Shown piece after piece: positions 50,020-63,998 of a stretch of 64,000 nucleotides of DNA. A program made the position numbers and the translations under genes. The stretch is from assembly GCF_963675165.1 (NCBI RefSeq), contig NC_087379.1, positions 2,918,201-2,982,200 of the forward strand, given 5' to 3'. The notes beneath the pieces were generated by a model. The model saw only the letters and a program-made list of their open reading frames with translations, did not search any database and had not been told where the DNA came from. The DNA is from Halichondria panicea (taxonomy: Eukaryota; Porifera; Demospongiae; Suberitida; Halichondriidae). Positions within the stretch are counted from its first letter, which is position 1; every line of letters starts with the position of its first letter.

Positions 50020-53005
50020 AGTGCATGCATCACTTTACACTTTGTTGAGAGCAAAAATGGTATCATTCATTTCTGTTCCTATATACCAAGACAATATCTT
50101 TTTGAATGTGATTAGTATACTCATGATAGCATTATAATTATATATACATTTGTACGCCATAAAGTATTTCAGTTTGAGGCACTTTCTATACTCTTGACGG
50201 CCATTGCCAAAGCTCCCTCGTACGTGAAGTTGCCCCCAATGAACCCACTGGAGTGAACGAACACACAGCCTGGGATACCACTCACACTAGACAGCTCCTC
50301 GTCTCGCAGACCACGCCAGGCAGTGTGAAGAGAAAGTCTAGGGAAATTAAGCAGTGGTTAATGCTAATTTAAAGCATGTACTGTATTGTAGTTAGATCCT
50401 CCTCACCTATTTTCAAATCCAGATTCATGTAGAGGTACTGCCTATGAGGAGCGAGAGATCAACGAATGACATGTGACCTTCTAGCAGCAATTCATGCAAC
50501 AAGGAAAGAAGGTAGTTGCTGGTATAATAAATGTCAGGTCCTGTAGAAGTACAGACGCCTAGATTATGATCGGAAGAAGTACAATCAACTTATGCTGTTT
50601 TTACATATGCAGCGTTCAACATCTTCGTCATACACCCTCCACTACATGTGCTGTTCGATCCTGTTAGCTAATTAATCAATGGAAAGGTGATCAGTTAAAG
50701 TCTATTTACATTGAGTTCGGCCCCGGAAGTTATGTGGTTTTTTAGCTGGTTGGAGCTTATCAGTTCTACAGCATAATTATAGATAGTTTTGAAACTTTGT
50801 GAAGTATAACAAGTTATGACAACTTTATGAAGTCGAACTCAACACAAACGGACTTTAGATAGCCTAGCTAAATCTAAGTATCACGTACAGTAGACTGACG
50901 TCACGAATACCACAGCCACTTAAAACTGATATTCTGACTGTGCACCACAAGTCTCTACACGAAGTTTGACCAGCTTATTTTCGCCATACAAAAGTGACTG
51001 CTCGCGAGTCTATCTAAAAAGTATTCAGAGCACCCCCTGGCTCACCTGTACCCTCCATTTGTCCGAGTCTCCCTCCTTGTAGAGCATAAACTTTGCACTC
51101 TCCGAGAGGCCGAGAGTTCTCTCCAGCTCAAACAGGTGCTCCTTCCAGGGACATGCCTCTTCCAGTCTCAACACTGCACCACTCGAGTGTACCTGCAGAC
51201 GGGAGCATGCAGTGCAAAATAACGAATAATCCAGAGGATAGTCAGGGTAAAAGGTCTTAATCAAAATCTGCTTTCAGAGGACTCTACCTTCAATCACGTG
51301 AATGTTCATTCCGGTTGGAGGCACCAAAGGAAGCTAGTAGATAAGTTGTCTGTAACCGTAAGACCTTTGACCCTGACTATACTCCTCCGTTTACAATCAT
51401 AAATTGAATTGCTCCTTTAATTACCACTATTGGATGCATGAGTTAGGATTCCGTACCTCTAATCGTTTCTCGATGGCGCTCCTGACGTTTATCCGGGCAG
51501 GTAGCCACACATTCTGCAGTCCCTTCACACACTGCTCAAACTCTCCTCCCACCAGCTTCATGGCACACTGGAACCTAGCCTGTGAAAGGGGGAGGGGTTA
51601 AGTACACCACTCGTTACGACATTGCGCTGAAACGAAGGAACACATCCAAACAGCTAGCAATGGAACCACCTCAGATAAATTTAGGACTGCATTAAGAAAG
51701 GACACTGCATCTTACAACAGATACTGGTGCATTCACGTATTAAAAGCATTGGAGCAACATAGATAAAGTGAAAAAGCGCAAATACTCACACATTACCGGG
51801 GAGCCCGGGGGGAGGGGCGTACGTGCTTCACTAAACACTACAATACACCTACTGGTAGCCTCTAAACATGCTCTACCATGCTCCCAGTTTACATACATCA
51901 GCGTCTTTGTTTGTATCATTCCAGGCTGGATTGAGACGTCCCACTCTGCTACCAATGGTACTGGTCACTTTGTACCTGTAAGGAAAATACAACGATAATT
52001 ATGATAAAGTACCGTATTACTAGAATATTTTGCGGGTGAAAAACCTTTGCGAATGAGCTAAATCAGCAGAAAATTTGATCCTTTGGGATCTAACTATTGC
52101 GTTCTGGCAAGGATCGTGTGTATTTACTAGTAATAATTTAGGTTTTACGGATTTTATTGTTGCGAATTGATCAACCCTCGCAAAATTCGCAAATGTTTGA
52201 TTCTCGCAAAACATTCTAGTAATACGGTACATACAATACAGTAATGAAAGAAATGATGAGGAGCCTTGCATACTACGTAGTAGCTAGTCTGCCTGTAAAA
52301 CGTTGACAATTAAGCCTAAGCCTAGCTTGCAAAAATGGTGTGAAGAAATCTCAAAGGGATCTGCCTGCCCACACTGGTCGAACCACCCCAAGATACATTG
52401 ATTTAAACTGGCAGAACCCTGATCATCCATCCCGTGTGGCCCATAAGAAAACCTGTAAGCCACACTAGCAGCCACGTCCAGTGTGTCATACAGGATTTTG
52501 AAGTAGAGGGGGGAAATAGAAAAGTAACCAGAACATTTTGCTAAAAAAAAGGTCAACTGTTATTTCAAAACCCTGTTTTATAGTATGTAAAATTGCTAGC
52601 TATGGACACTCAGTCATACACTAGAACCTGAATGCAAAAAAGGGGGGGGGTTGGAGCTAGGGGGATATCCCCCTTTTCCCCTGTATGACACCCTGACGTC
52701 AATGGTCGTACATAAGACGGGTGTTACATGTGTATACTGTGTAGCCACAACACAGCGGAAGTACATTACTGTAAGACATGACCAGTGTTTTTGCAGCCTA
52801 AAAAATGTCTCACTCCGTTACCTCGGTGCTCCGTCTCTATCGCTGATACCATTGTCCACGGCATCCACCTCCTCTACAAAGCTGGAGTATGCATTATTGT
52901 AGAGTTCCTCTATCAGCTGATTGTCAGACTCAAGGCCTGGGGAGGGTAAAGGTCACCAATATCTCTGATAGGCCAAAAATAAAATTACAAATGACTAGTG
53001 TGCTT
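50020..53005. repeat. 3-kb duplicated segment, copy B (MYG1 3' half)
   Basis: Counterpart of 37,425-40,395. This copy lies within the complete MYG1 gene and is therefore the likely source. Differences are mainly small indels in introns. Confidence 0.92.
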
Positions 53006-53700
53006 AGAAAATAAAAGGCACGCATGCACACCCCACATAAACTAGCTAAAACGGATCAAAAGGTATCTTTGTATCGCTTTCTGATTAAAATCCAGAAACC
53101 ATCACAAAATAGTGTACTACCTGCAATGGTGGCTATGACACTTCGTCCAAAGTGCAAGTAGACCAGTCCGGCGCTGCTCAGTTTGGTGGTCCACGGCTTG
53201 CCTCCACTGCTGAGGCTGCTCATAGAGCCATTGAAAGACCTGGGTTCATAAAGAAAGCATTCATGAAATTAGCTACACAAAGAGATATAGACACTGTTTT
53301 GGAGGTGTCTACGAGATTTAGAAGCTCAAAAGTACGTACTACATGTACCTGAGGGATGCTAAATCACACGGACACTGACAAAACAATGTCTAACTCATTT
53401 AGATACTAGTGCGCATGCCCGTTGTTAAGTAATTGTATTGTAGTCAAGCCTCGAGGGCAAGGTTTGTGCATGGGCACACAAGTATCTGGACCCTGTGTCT
53501 GAAGCCCTCAAGGTACATGTAGTACCCTTGCTACGCTCGGGATACTAAAACAGTGCCGGACTTTTAAATCCCATAGACACCTCCAAAACAGTGATGCTAT
53601 ACAATAGTAAGGCAGTTCAATAAAAATTCGAATAGAGAGCTTATTGTGTTCATACGGAGTGGATATATCAAACTAGCCCTAGCCAATACTCATTACTGAG

Positions 53701-53736
<36 letters not shown>

Positions 53737-54708
53737 CACCGTTGATGGTGGTCGTATCTGTGCTTGCTAGGGTCATAGACTCCACCCACATCCACAACAA
53801 TGTCACACTGCGACAGTTGCTCAGGATCTCGAGTACGGACAATCCTGCATCATGAAATATAAGAATAGTGAGTGGCAAGTTTATTGGCTATGGAATATCA
53901 ACAAAGAAACATACCAACGTAATATAGAAGGATCAGAAACCAATTAAACTGAGACTGTATTTCTTGAGAGAGGAACCTCAGTATGTCAAGGACCCTATAA
54001 CTATCAGGGACAGTGGTGAAAACTTACAATAACACCCCCTGAGATTAGCTATTTACCGTGCTTCTTCTAAAAGAGGTGCCGCTTTTCAATAATTACGATA
54101 TTAGCTAAGGGCTATAATTACAGACAGAAAAATTAGATTTGGTCCTAAGAGGCCAAAGAGGCGTATAATTAGAAGGGCGCCTTATAAAACAAGTGGTATC
54201 CTCGATTCTAGGCCGCCCTAAACATCTTGGAACTCGAGGCTCAGGTCTGAAAGATGACCCTGGAGTGTTTCCTTGGCTTTCCACTGGGCCTTTTTGTGGC
54301 ATCTACAGGTGGAGGACGATGCTTCTTATGTGGACGACGTGTCTCACACATCCTCAAGCTTTCTGAAAAAAGAAGTGATACTGGCCTCCATTTAGCAAGG
54401 CGCCACCAAAAATAATCTCTGTAGCCACATGGAGCTCTACATTAATTATGGATACCTCAAAATTACTTTTCAGTCTAGGTAGCGCATAATTACAACTATA
54501 AAATTATACCCAGCAACTTTCCATCACTTTTGCCCTCATCACTTTTTCCCTCAAAGCATACTATTAGTCACCTAGCATCTTTGTACTCCGGTAAGAGTTT
54601 GAGCATGTAGCAGGCGAGGGCTTCGTCACAATGAAACGCCCCATTGTGTGTGCCAATGAGGACACCTGAGCAGGACTTTTTTGGATTGGGCTCACTGGGT
54701 GCGGCCAT
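50169..54708 (-). CDS. MYG1: MYG1 exonuclease
   Basis: Nine exons: 54708-54572, 53844-53740, 53239-53121, 52936-52822, 51975-51897, 51579-51457, 51192-51046, 50441-50407 and 50337-50169. They join in frame to 342 aa. MYG1 is a DHH-like 3'-5' RNA exonuclease that acts in nucleus and mitochondria and links rRNA/mRNA processing with mitochondrial translation. The catalytic metal-binding signatures are [32 protein letters not shown] and [61 protein letters not shown] and EGALAMA are family blocks of the C-terminal half. It lacks the long N-terminal leader of the human protein (376 aa), so mitochondrial import is not evident. The donor of exon 2 sits directly beside a (TG)n microsatellite. Confidence 0.94.
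52010..52229. mobile_element. MITE in MYG1 intron 4
   Basis: Identical in design and position to 39420-39639 (TACCGTATTACTAG ends); inserted before the 3-kb duplication. Confidence 0.85.
53702..53734. repeat. (TG)n microsatellite
   Basis: 33 bp of TG starting after an A, ending four bases short of the MYG1 exon 2 donor GT on the opposite strand. Length variation could affect splicing of that exon. Confidence 0.95.
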
Positions 54709-55415
54709 TTTGAGTGGGTGAAGGGTTGCCGCTGAACACTGAACACTTCTATACAGCCAATGGAAAGTCTGGGGAAAAAAGTATTCTTAGTATGTACTCA
54801 TGATATTCTTTTATCACATATTTACAGAGAATGTAACACTAAATATAAGCTAAATTACCTTGGTTAAAGATCTAGTCAGTAGTAAACCTGACATTCATTT
54901 TATAACAGTCTAGTAAAATCACTCAGCCTCCACAGCTCCAGCGATCCTTTACCATGCACATGCAGCATGCGCATGACCGCGCGCCTTGTGCGCATGCCCA
55001 AACACATGATTCGATCTCGGATAATAATTATGAAACTGCTTTAACAATAATTAATGCTTGCAACACATGAAGTGAACGATAAAACTGAGTGATATGCTAA
55101 TATGTTGTTGAATTGATGAGTGGAGTCTATAGGTGATCAAAATGGTGCTATATACAAGACATTGAAACACTGAATTACAGTAAAGTATTAAAAAAATTAT
55201 GACTCCAACATTTGGATAAAAAAATTTGTATCTAATTTACAAGCTATAATTACTTGATATAAAAATGTTGCTCAACAGTACGTGTACATGCGGTACAAAA
55301 AGTAATGGTGATTAGCACCATTATTATGTCTTTGGGAATTGTAGAGATAATTGTTACATCAAGTATACATGGAACTTTATGTCAGTTTTGTTTTCGTCAA
55401 AGAGTAAAGTTGATA
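54709..55415. other. Spacer between MYG1 start and RFX 3' end
   Basis: Contains the MYG1 promoter and the RFX 3' untranslated region. Two GCGCATGC-rich motifs (CATGCGCATGACCGCGCGCC, about 54,967-54,990) are the GC-rich part and the most likely core of the MYG1 promoter. No other gene seen. Confidence 0.5.
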
Positions 55416-58400
55416 TCAATGTATCGGTGTAGTAGCTGGGGTACAGGGGCTGGAGAGTTGGGAGAGAGAAGGTTTTGTTTCTTTGCCGCTAAATGGATCT
55501 GCCAATAACTCATCAGCCTCGGAAGTCATAAAGTTAAGAAGATCGTATTCGTATTGAGCATAGCCAATGCTTTCAGTCCCGAAGCCTCCCATACCACATG
55601 GAGTTGGTAGTTGAGCAGCATAAGGATCAGCAGGGTAGCTAGCAATAAGGTTATCTCTCTCATGTGGTAGGTACTCGTAACTAACTCCAGTAGAGTTGTT
55701 ACCTTGAGCAACGAGTTCAAGAGAAGCTGCGATATTGAGTGTGCACTCTGGGTCGTGTGTGAGTGGACTAGTGCATCCACTACTGGCGGAAGAGTGGGAT
55801 CGAGTGTCAGCCATATGAGGTACATCAGCCATAATGGGACTACCAATACTGTGAGCACTAATCTGTGAGTGGGGACGAGAGAAGTCGATCTCAAGGTTAG
55901 GCTCCGGGGATGATCCTAGAGTGGAATGGGAGAGAGGGGAGCTCAATGAGTGGTGAGAGGATTGAGGTGTGAGGGGGTTGTCCATGTATCCAGCTGTGAA
56001 AGTTTCGTTCTCAAGTGGAAGAGTGGAGGGTACACTGCACGATGGGTGACTATAACTGCCATATTCTTGCTTGAAGAAAGAGTCGCAAAAATTATCAGTG
56101 ATTGGCAGAAAGTTAGGGCTTGTTTGGGGGTGAGTAAGATAGTAGGCATCTGTGGGGTAGTCAGTTATTTGTCTTTGCTGTCCGAACATGTGAAAGTAAC
56201 TGATTGATTTGGAGGGAGTCTGGAGAGGGGAGGGGGGAAGAAAGGATGCTTGAAATCCAGGGGGGCAGTTGTTGAAGTGCCTAGGATCAAAAGGTGGTGG
56301 TGAGCCTGTGGATTGACACAAGAGAAACCATATAATGCCAGCTCAACAATGCATAATACAATACACATGCAATATACAGCATACTGCATGCATGCCTAGC
56401 TCTTTCGATAAAACAAATCTCGGCTTATACCGTATAGCGCGAAATTTTCGAGGCACTTATATTTCGTGGATTGGCCTCTAAAAGCCATTTCGTTGCACAA
56501 TGTTCGCGGAATGACTGCTTACCGGAAGCCACGCCTTTAGATCCTGCACGTTATAGCAGGTAAAGAACGATTTTCGTGGACTTAATTTTCGTGTGGATTG
56601 CTAACCCACGAAATCCACGAAAATTAAGCCCCTCGAAAATTTCGCGCTATACGGTAATTTGGTGCCTATATACATGTAGTTGAAGTACCCCCCCCTAAAT
56701 TACAGCTTTAAGTATGTATTGCACAGTGTGTACGTGCACAAACTTACATCCAGGGATGATGAGTACGTTGCTGTACTGTTTCTCAACAGAACGATATTGC
56801 AGTAGCTCCACGACATAGCTTACGTACTCTTGCAGTACTGCCCCTATCATCCGGAATGACTCTGTACGTGGAGAGACAAACAAAGTGTAATATCACCGCT
56901 TGTGATTGAAACGACATCATGCAGCATGGTGGGGGTGGGGCTTTATCTACAGATTTAAAGCTAGTGTACACAACTCACCGAGGGAGTTTCCATTGTTCAT
57001 CATGAGCTCTTGCTCAATAGAGAGGCTGAAGCAACTCCACACATTCTGAAAGTCCACTGAGAGGTTAGCCAACTGAGATAAACCCTTGTCGGCAGGCTGT
57101 AGAAAAATAGACATATTTAAATAGGTGTATGCATAACTAATTACATGCATACACATAAGACATGGCATTGCAGCATCGGTTTGCCTATAAATTATGACAA
57201 GGAAGAAGCCCTTTGCAGAAGTACACACACTATATTGAATCCCTTTCTAACTAAAATTAAGGTATCAAGTTTAACACGAATCGATATGCAAGCTGGTTTG
57301 ATTTTGAAAAGCGGTTTGAAATTCAAGTAGCCTTTATAAGGCTGCAGTACACGTATAGAGATGAAGCCACAGACACATGCAGTTGCTATAGGAGGAACAG
57401 TTTCATGCTGACTTGCTGTTGTCAAGCAATCATGGCAGCTCTCAATTATCTCATTCTTATTGTTTAACAAAGCTTGAAAGAAGAAGGAACTCGAGCGGTA
57501 ATCCAATCTGGCGAGAAGCCTGATTTGAGGAATGGCAGTTAGATGGTCTGACCTCTTGATGTGGTCAGATAGCTTCAGGAAAATAAAATACTCGGCAGTC
57601 TACGCAATTACTCGAAAACGGAAAATTACAGGCAACTATACGCATACTCTCTCTCTAGTAAACATATCGATTCTGTGTGTTTAAGTTTGCAGACTTTGCA
57701 ATCAGAAATGCTATTGTTATACATGTAGGCAATTAATGCAGGAAGTGTAATGGCATCATCCTTACCTCTTTCACATTTCTCTCAATGACGCTGTCGAGCC
57801 ACTCAAAGTATACTTCCAGTGTTGACTGCTTGATAAACATCTGCTCCAGCTCGCTTGAAACTGTATACAGAAAATAATGCATGTGATCACTTGGAACTAT
57901 AAGAGCGTCATTGCGTGTTTGTTTAAGTGGGATCACCATGCAGCTACTAATATGGAGGGCACATGGCACGTACAGCATTTATGATCTCACACATAAAAAC
58001 ATAGACTGGATACTTAGATGATTGTTTACAACCAATTTTAGTCGTGAGTAATACAGTTCAATTGCATGCATGGATCCAGCTAAGACTTACATTCTCTGAA
58101 TAGAGCCATTGATAGCTCTGAGAGATGTTGTCCGTTACACCTGGCCTGAGCAATAACAGTCTCTGTGTCCAGGACCCTCCAGTCGTTAATGATACACGTC
58201 ATGGTGTCGCTGCTTCGTATCACGGTGCGAGCATTCTGCAGGGGGTAGCAACACGGGACGGGGTTAATGGCATACAGGCAGGCACCAAAGATGCATGTAT
58301 ATATTATAGTGAACTCATGCGCATCCAGAAGTAAAGGAGCAAGCAACTCTCAGCACTAGAATGAAAACCCGCAAACTTTATAGATTGAGAGCAATTGTTG

Positions 58401-61400
58401 TTTGTTGCTAATAAAATTCCATCAACTTCAAATTATCTCAATGATTGTTGTTCAATGTTTTCACAGGCAGTAGCTATAGTGCCTAGGGTGGGGTTGATCA
58501 CGTAAAGCATACACTAAGAAATTACCCAAACGTCAGAAAGTCTACTAACTGAAGCCACCATGATGAAAGTTATAGGGTTTAGCATTACTACAGTCATGCT
58601 TGTTGTTACCTTTGCTATTTGCAGAAGTGATAACTCTTTCCTCAGACATTTGCCAAACATCTCTGCAGCTGCAAGAATAAATTATATTCAATTAATATTA
58701 TTATCGACAAGGCAACATCAAAGGAGTTAGCTATAGGAAGGAAATGGAAACAAGACCACACAAAGTATCGATTAGCATGCACTCAAGATAATTTGTTTGC
58801 ATGCAGAAGCATATACAGTTGAGGACTACACCCATACAAAAAGTATCCATTAACATGCGCCATTACTCAAGTTTTCATGCAACGTACTCTGTACTTTGCG
58901 AATGCCGAGAGGAGCTGGTAGGTCCTGGAGTGCAGTGAACAGCCATTCCACCAGATTGTGAGAGAAATTCTCAATGCTCTCCCTCAAGCTGCACAGACGG
59001 TCAATAAGGAGTTGAATAAAAAGATGCTGTATTATATAGCTATATACACACACATCAAACTATGTGATGCAGTAATGTGCAGTGCAAATATATTCAATGT
59101 GTATACTGTACCTTTCAGAGACTGATTGCAGGGTTGCAGGAATCAGCACTTCACAGATGGCCTGCATGGAGACAAGTATGCATGTAAATCCAGCATGGTA
59201 TAATGAGCATGCAGGAAGCAGTAATACATTCAGCATTACACAACTTACCCTAATTACTATTATGTAATAGACATCTCTATAATCTATAAACAGCATCTAT
59301 TTTTAAGCAACCACCCACATAAACACATTGCAATCTCATTCCAATGAATCAGTTTCAAATCTCACTACAAAGGCCCGGCTGGTGATGGGCTGATAGGTGA
59401 TCTAATGACAGTGCTGCAAAGTGCCTGGTACTACCTTCACTACCTACACATGTGTCACATGTGAGAAATTTGGACGTTAATAGAGACTACAAGAAGCAAG
59501 TATCTATAGCAACAATCCCATTCAGTTAGATTGTGAGAATTAAAGGAAAATTTCCTTGACTTATACTATTAAGGTCGCACGCATGGCTATGTAATTAACT
59601 CCGCATGCAGTAACTAACCACAGACATGCAGCGTGCTGATTGGATAATTAGGCCCTGATGAATGTAAAATTAGCTGCTTGACTTGTCTCCTATTGTGATC
59701 TAACAAACGATATTACTAATTCCGTTAGCATAGCTGTCGGCACAAACATACACTTGAAGATCATGTGTTTTTGCATGCAAATTGGGCCAATAAAGCATTC
59801 CTGTCCGTTAGCTGTGTATAACTGCATGCTTGAGTGATGTGACAAACAAACCAAAAGTGGATTATTGCAAGTCGCTAACCAGAACTAATTATTGATGGCT
59901 TCTTCCAACAATGAGTGATATTTCTATGAGATCGCTCTAAGCTACGATCACCCTGGTGACAGAGAGTTTTCATAGTTAGCGCCTATCAAAGCTGAATGGT
60001 AATTGCAGGCGGTTGTCGAGAAGGTTTTCATCATTATTATTTTTGTTTTCGCCTAATAAACGCCTATTTCTTTCCCATGTTCTTGTGGACATTTTGAGCA
60101 TAGCTTGTCATCAGCAGAACATGACATGGGCTTCACGCAACCATGCTCTAATACTGTGAGACCTACGAACGCACTGCTCATTCTGCACTTGTTGCCACTT
60201 TATAGACAGTTTCATTGAAAAATCTAAATTAACTCAATGGGGATGAGGATGAGAGCATAACTCAATTCAATGACAGGTAGTAAAACTACTTTTCACATTC
60301 CAAAACAATGCACTCAACTAAATTTCCTCAACTTTATAGCTATATACTTGTACGCGGTACTCACAGAATAGAGAATGAAGTCACAGACAACCACCAGGTC
60401 CACTGTAGTTTGGCTGCTGAGAATTGGAAGCATGTGTGCTGGCATGCCCTGCCAGAAGTGGACCAGGAAATCTTGAATCTGAGAAAATTTGATGCAAACA
60501 ATTATTATAAGGCTGCTGAATCGAGACTACACGCAGGAAAAACAACGACGGTTATATGAATGAGATCAAACGCTTTTACAGGAAAACAATGTGTATTTCC
60601 TTGTAAACAATAAATTATCTAAACAGGATTTACTAATACTCACTTCTTGAAAGTTAATCCGCACAATAGCGTCCAGTATTCTCTGACAGTGAGCTCTGTA
60701 CATGAGCAGGAATGTTTCCACCTGTGTAATTGAAGAGGTAGAAGAGTAATGTATGAACTCAGTCTGGTGGTGGTTCTTGTTTGATAACATGGCACAATTG
60801 CACGCACTTGAAGAACAAACAAGCTACTTATTCTCCGTGACAACCAATTGGCATCTATCCCAGTTCATAGCCCATTATGCCAATTTAGTTTTCACTGACC
60901 ACAACTATTTTTAAATGAATTTCAAATAACTATTGGCACGTACTCATGCAAGCTACTACACAAACACAACATAATAATTATCCCCTGGAAGCACAACGCA
61001 AGGCTTCCTTGCAAAGTGCAGTGTGTAACGTACAGGCTAAGCAGCTAGAGAGCAAGAGTGAGGTCACACTGTGGCTAAGTTGCTAAACCACAATCATCCG
61101 AAATAGAAGCATAGGCAGTGCTATGTTAACTGCAATGTCGGTTAAAGTGTGGGCAAATAAGAAAGTTGATATTCATCAGGTAAGAGTACTTCCTTATTTA
61201 GAAGGTTTCAAATTCCAGGGAATGCTTTGTATGAGCGCAGTGCTTCGTTTTCTATCAAAGTATTCGATCGACACTATAGCTTAAAATACACTACTCCAAG
61301 ATGATAAAGATAGCTACAGCATTATTGTGAATGTCCTATCAAAGTGCATTCACTACTTGCTTTATATTTTTAAGTCTCAGGTATTCTCACCTTATCAACG

Positions 61401-63175
61401 GGAAATGGCTCTGTAAATTTGAGGTCTTTGATTTTGGGAAACTCTGGTAAAAGGATACCAGTCTTAGCGCTGGGGTTGTACGTCTGTCCCGACTGTGGAG
61501 GAAATAAACAAAAACAGGATGAATGAGGACTATTAATCGATGATAAGTCGATGTTTCAAAACGTTGTGGTTAAGTTTAATAGTCAAATACATAACTGGCA
61601 TTCCAATAAAACCACCGACAATGAAATATTTATTACACTAGGCTTCTGTGCACGTAAACTGGAACATTTTTCCCAATGTTGTTTGATCGGTAGGAATGTT
61701 CACCCACCATGCAGTGAGTAGTGTACGGCTGAGTATGTGCAGAGTCGAGTAGTGTGTATACACTTTGACTATTATATCACAGCATGTGTGCAATCTTTAT
61801 GTTGTCCGGTACTACCGGTGGTGCCTGGTACAGTTCCAACCAGGATGTGCTCATTGAACTTTAATCGACAAGACTCTAGAGCTCCAAATATGATACCAAA
61901 CCCCAAGTTTGCACATGCATGAACACCATTATATTAATACCCAATCCAATGATTTGTAACGGAATAATTCCATTAGGGTCTAAAATGATGATGATGATCC
62001 CTCTCACCTCTCTCTTAATGCAAGCATTTGAGAAGCGAGTGAGGCCCTTCTTGGAGTAGGTAGAGCGGAAGTAGATGGAGGTCTCCTTGATGGCCAGCCC
62101 GTAGTAATGGTACTTGGACTGTCCACGGGTGCCCAGGCGTCTAGTTCGAAGATTGGGGAACTTGAGACGAATTATCTGCAAAGACGCAGTAAAACCAGGC
62201 AGTAAATAATACCGATCAAGATTCTGGTTTGAAGGTGTTAGTGGTTGATTATACCATATTGACAGTCACACACTACATTGAGAATTAGTAACTCAATAAC
62301 TTATCATCAGTTCACTAAAGGACAACTGCTTTTTTATAATGCTACGACATGATTTAAACGTTATACTTTTGAACAGTTTAAGTAGTAGGTTTCTTCAGGA
62401 TTGAAAGGATTACAATACTATATTCAAAAACCAATTTTTTCTTGAATTACAAATTCCCCTCACCTTTCCAAAGCTGGCGGCAGAGGATGGTTCGAGCTGG
62501 TTCCTTTTGCAAAAGTCCTGGTAGTGAGTATAAAGTACACTGCGTGGCAGACAGCCGCCAGGGGTGTCCTCGTAATTATCACCAAGCCTGAGGGAAGGAG
62601 AGGAAGTGTATCAAATAAAGTATACCGTGCTCATTGACAACTACATGCGTTAATTTTAGCGAATCACACGAGAGAAACTTGTATTTGTATCGCATACTAT
62701 GAGTCAAAAACCATTGAATGTACCATTTCATGATGAGGGGGCTTGAGCATTTTTTATCCTTTGGTGTTCTTGGTCTTGGGCGACCTGAAGAAATGAATAA
62801 TAACAGTGATTAAAAACTACAGGGTAAAGGTGACAGTATCAAACAAACAACTTCAAAACAACTCCGTGTAAACTTCCACAGACACTGCGGACAACATTGA
62901 AAAACAAGGTAGGACCTAAAACAAACTTTACCCTTAGGGTCTGAATGCATGACAAATAGACGGAACAGAAATCAGACCGTACTTTTCTTTGTGACTTTGC
63001 CGGAAGATGATTTTGGAATCCCTGCTCGATCTGTGGCACCCTCAGCAAAAGGGGAGGAAGGTTGCGATCCAGCTGCTGGGGTAGGGGAGACCAGGAGACC
63101 GAAGTGATCAGTCACCACGCATTCCTCATAGCATCCGACCTCTTCAGGTGACAAAGTGGGAGTCTCAGAAGACAT
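55416..63175 (-). CDS. RFX family transcription factor, RFX4/6-like
   Basis: Fifteen coding exons: 63175-62983, 62784-62724, 62587-62464, 62175-62008, 61492-61391, 60721-60644, 60478-60365, 59161-59112, 58988-58888, 58668-58610, 58235-58091, 57860-57766, 57096-56979, 56861-56748 and 56305-55416. They join in frame to 803 aa. RFX proteins bind X-box DNA through a winged helix and control cilia and cell-type genes. The DNA-binding domain (~residues 83-155) has [49 protein letters not shown] and [20 protein letters not shown] just after it suggests the RFX4/6 branch. The B, C and dimerisation regions follow: [80 protein letters not shown]. The last exon is a 296-residue Ser/Pro/Tyr-rich tail, probably for activation or regulation. 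Confidence 0.94.
56428..56656. mobile_element. MITE in RFX intron 14
   Basis: Near-perfect ends: TACCGTATAGCGCGAAATTT and AAATTTCGCGCTATACGGTA, with TTCGAGG just inside. 229 bp; no coding. It also has an inner inverted pair around GTGGATTGCTAACCCACGAA. Confidence 0.88.
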
Positions 63176-63803
63176 TGTGATGTGTGGGCTATTCGTTGGA
63201 AGAGAATTTGTATGAATTGCTTTGTAAGCGAGGATAATTATTTAGCAGCAGCTGTAAAAACAGTCAAGCTGCAATGGAAAGAGGAGAAGTCAGTGATATG
63301 TAGATAGACATTGTAGTGCCTGCAGGCAAACCGCAGACAGTTTGCAGCTCTATGAATATCATTTAACTACAATCTGATAGTAAACAAACCACGTTCAGCT
63401 AAAAGGCCAGCCAAAGCGGCGCATAGACAATACAAACATATCTCTTCTACGCTACTTAGACTTGGTGCACATAATGCTGCAGCTAACATGCAATGAGAAA
63501 TGAGTACCGTGAAGCAAATTACTAACACTACGTCTAGCTAGCTAGACTAGAGATGTCTAGCTAGGCTTTATTACTGCAACTTACCAACTGCAGTAAAGTG
63601 AGCTGTCGCAGCCAAGGCTTTAAGAGAGACCTGTGCAGAGTTACTACTCCCCTAAGAGAATGAGCTGCTTGGACGACGCAGGGGGTAATTTTATATCAAA
63701 CAGTGAGCCCTGCCTGAGGCAGTAGTGACCATGTGGCTTCAGGAAGTGTAGATTCTAATGCGCATGCTCACAAAACTGCACAGTGTCATGAAAATTACCA
63801 AAG
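63176..63803. promoter_or_regulatory. RFX 5' region
   Basis: Upstream sequence of the RFX gene. On the - strand CAGTTG|GTAAGT near 63,590 is a good splice donor, so a 5' untranslated exon with an intron reaching to about 63,200 is plausible. No X-box-like inverted motif was recognised, so autoregulation cannot be claimed. Confidence 0.4.
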
Positions 63804-63998
63804 TCATAAAAAGTGAGCATAATTCAATCTCTCTATAGCTGTATATAAGTGATGTACTTTCCAAAGTGTTCTAGGAAGCTGTAGAGTCCCGAATTTTCTC
63901 AATATCAGATCATGCATGTGGTGAATCAACTTGGAGTATTTCTGCCCATCAGTGGAGGGATAAATCCGTTCAAAACCACCCTTATTGACAAACTCTCG
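63804..63998 (-). CDS. Possible 3' exon of an unknown gene running off the window
   Basis: An open frame enters from the right edge on the - strand and ends at TGA (63804-63806). Its first part (EFVNKGGFERIYPSTDGQK, then YSKLIHHMHDLILRKFG) looks like real protein sequence. The last ~20 codons look less so and may be intron or tail. I do not recognise the family; it needs the sequence beyond 64,000. Confidence 0.3.
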   Translation of the reverse strand, partial: REFVNKGGFERIYPSTDGQKYSKLIHHMHDLILRKFGTLQLPRTLWKVHHLYTAIERLNYAHFL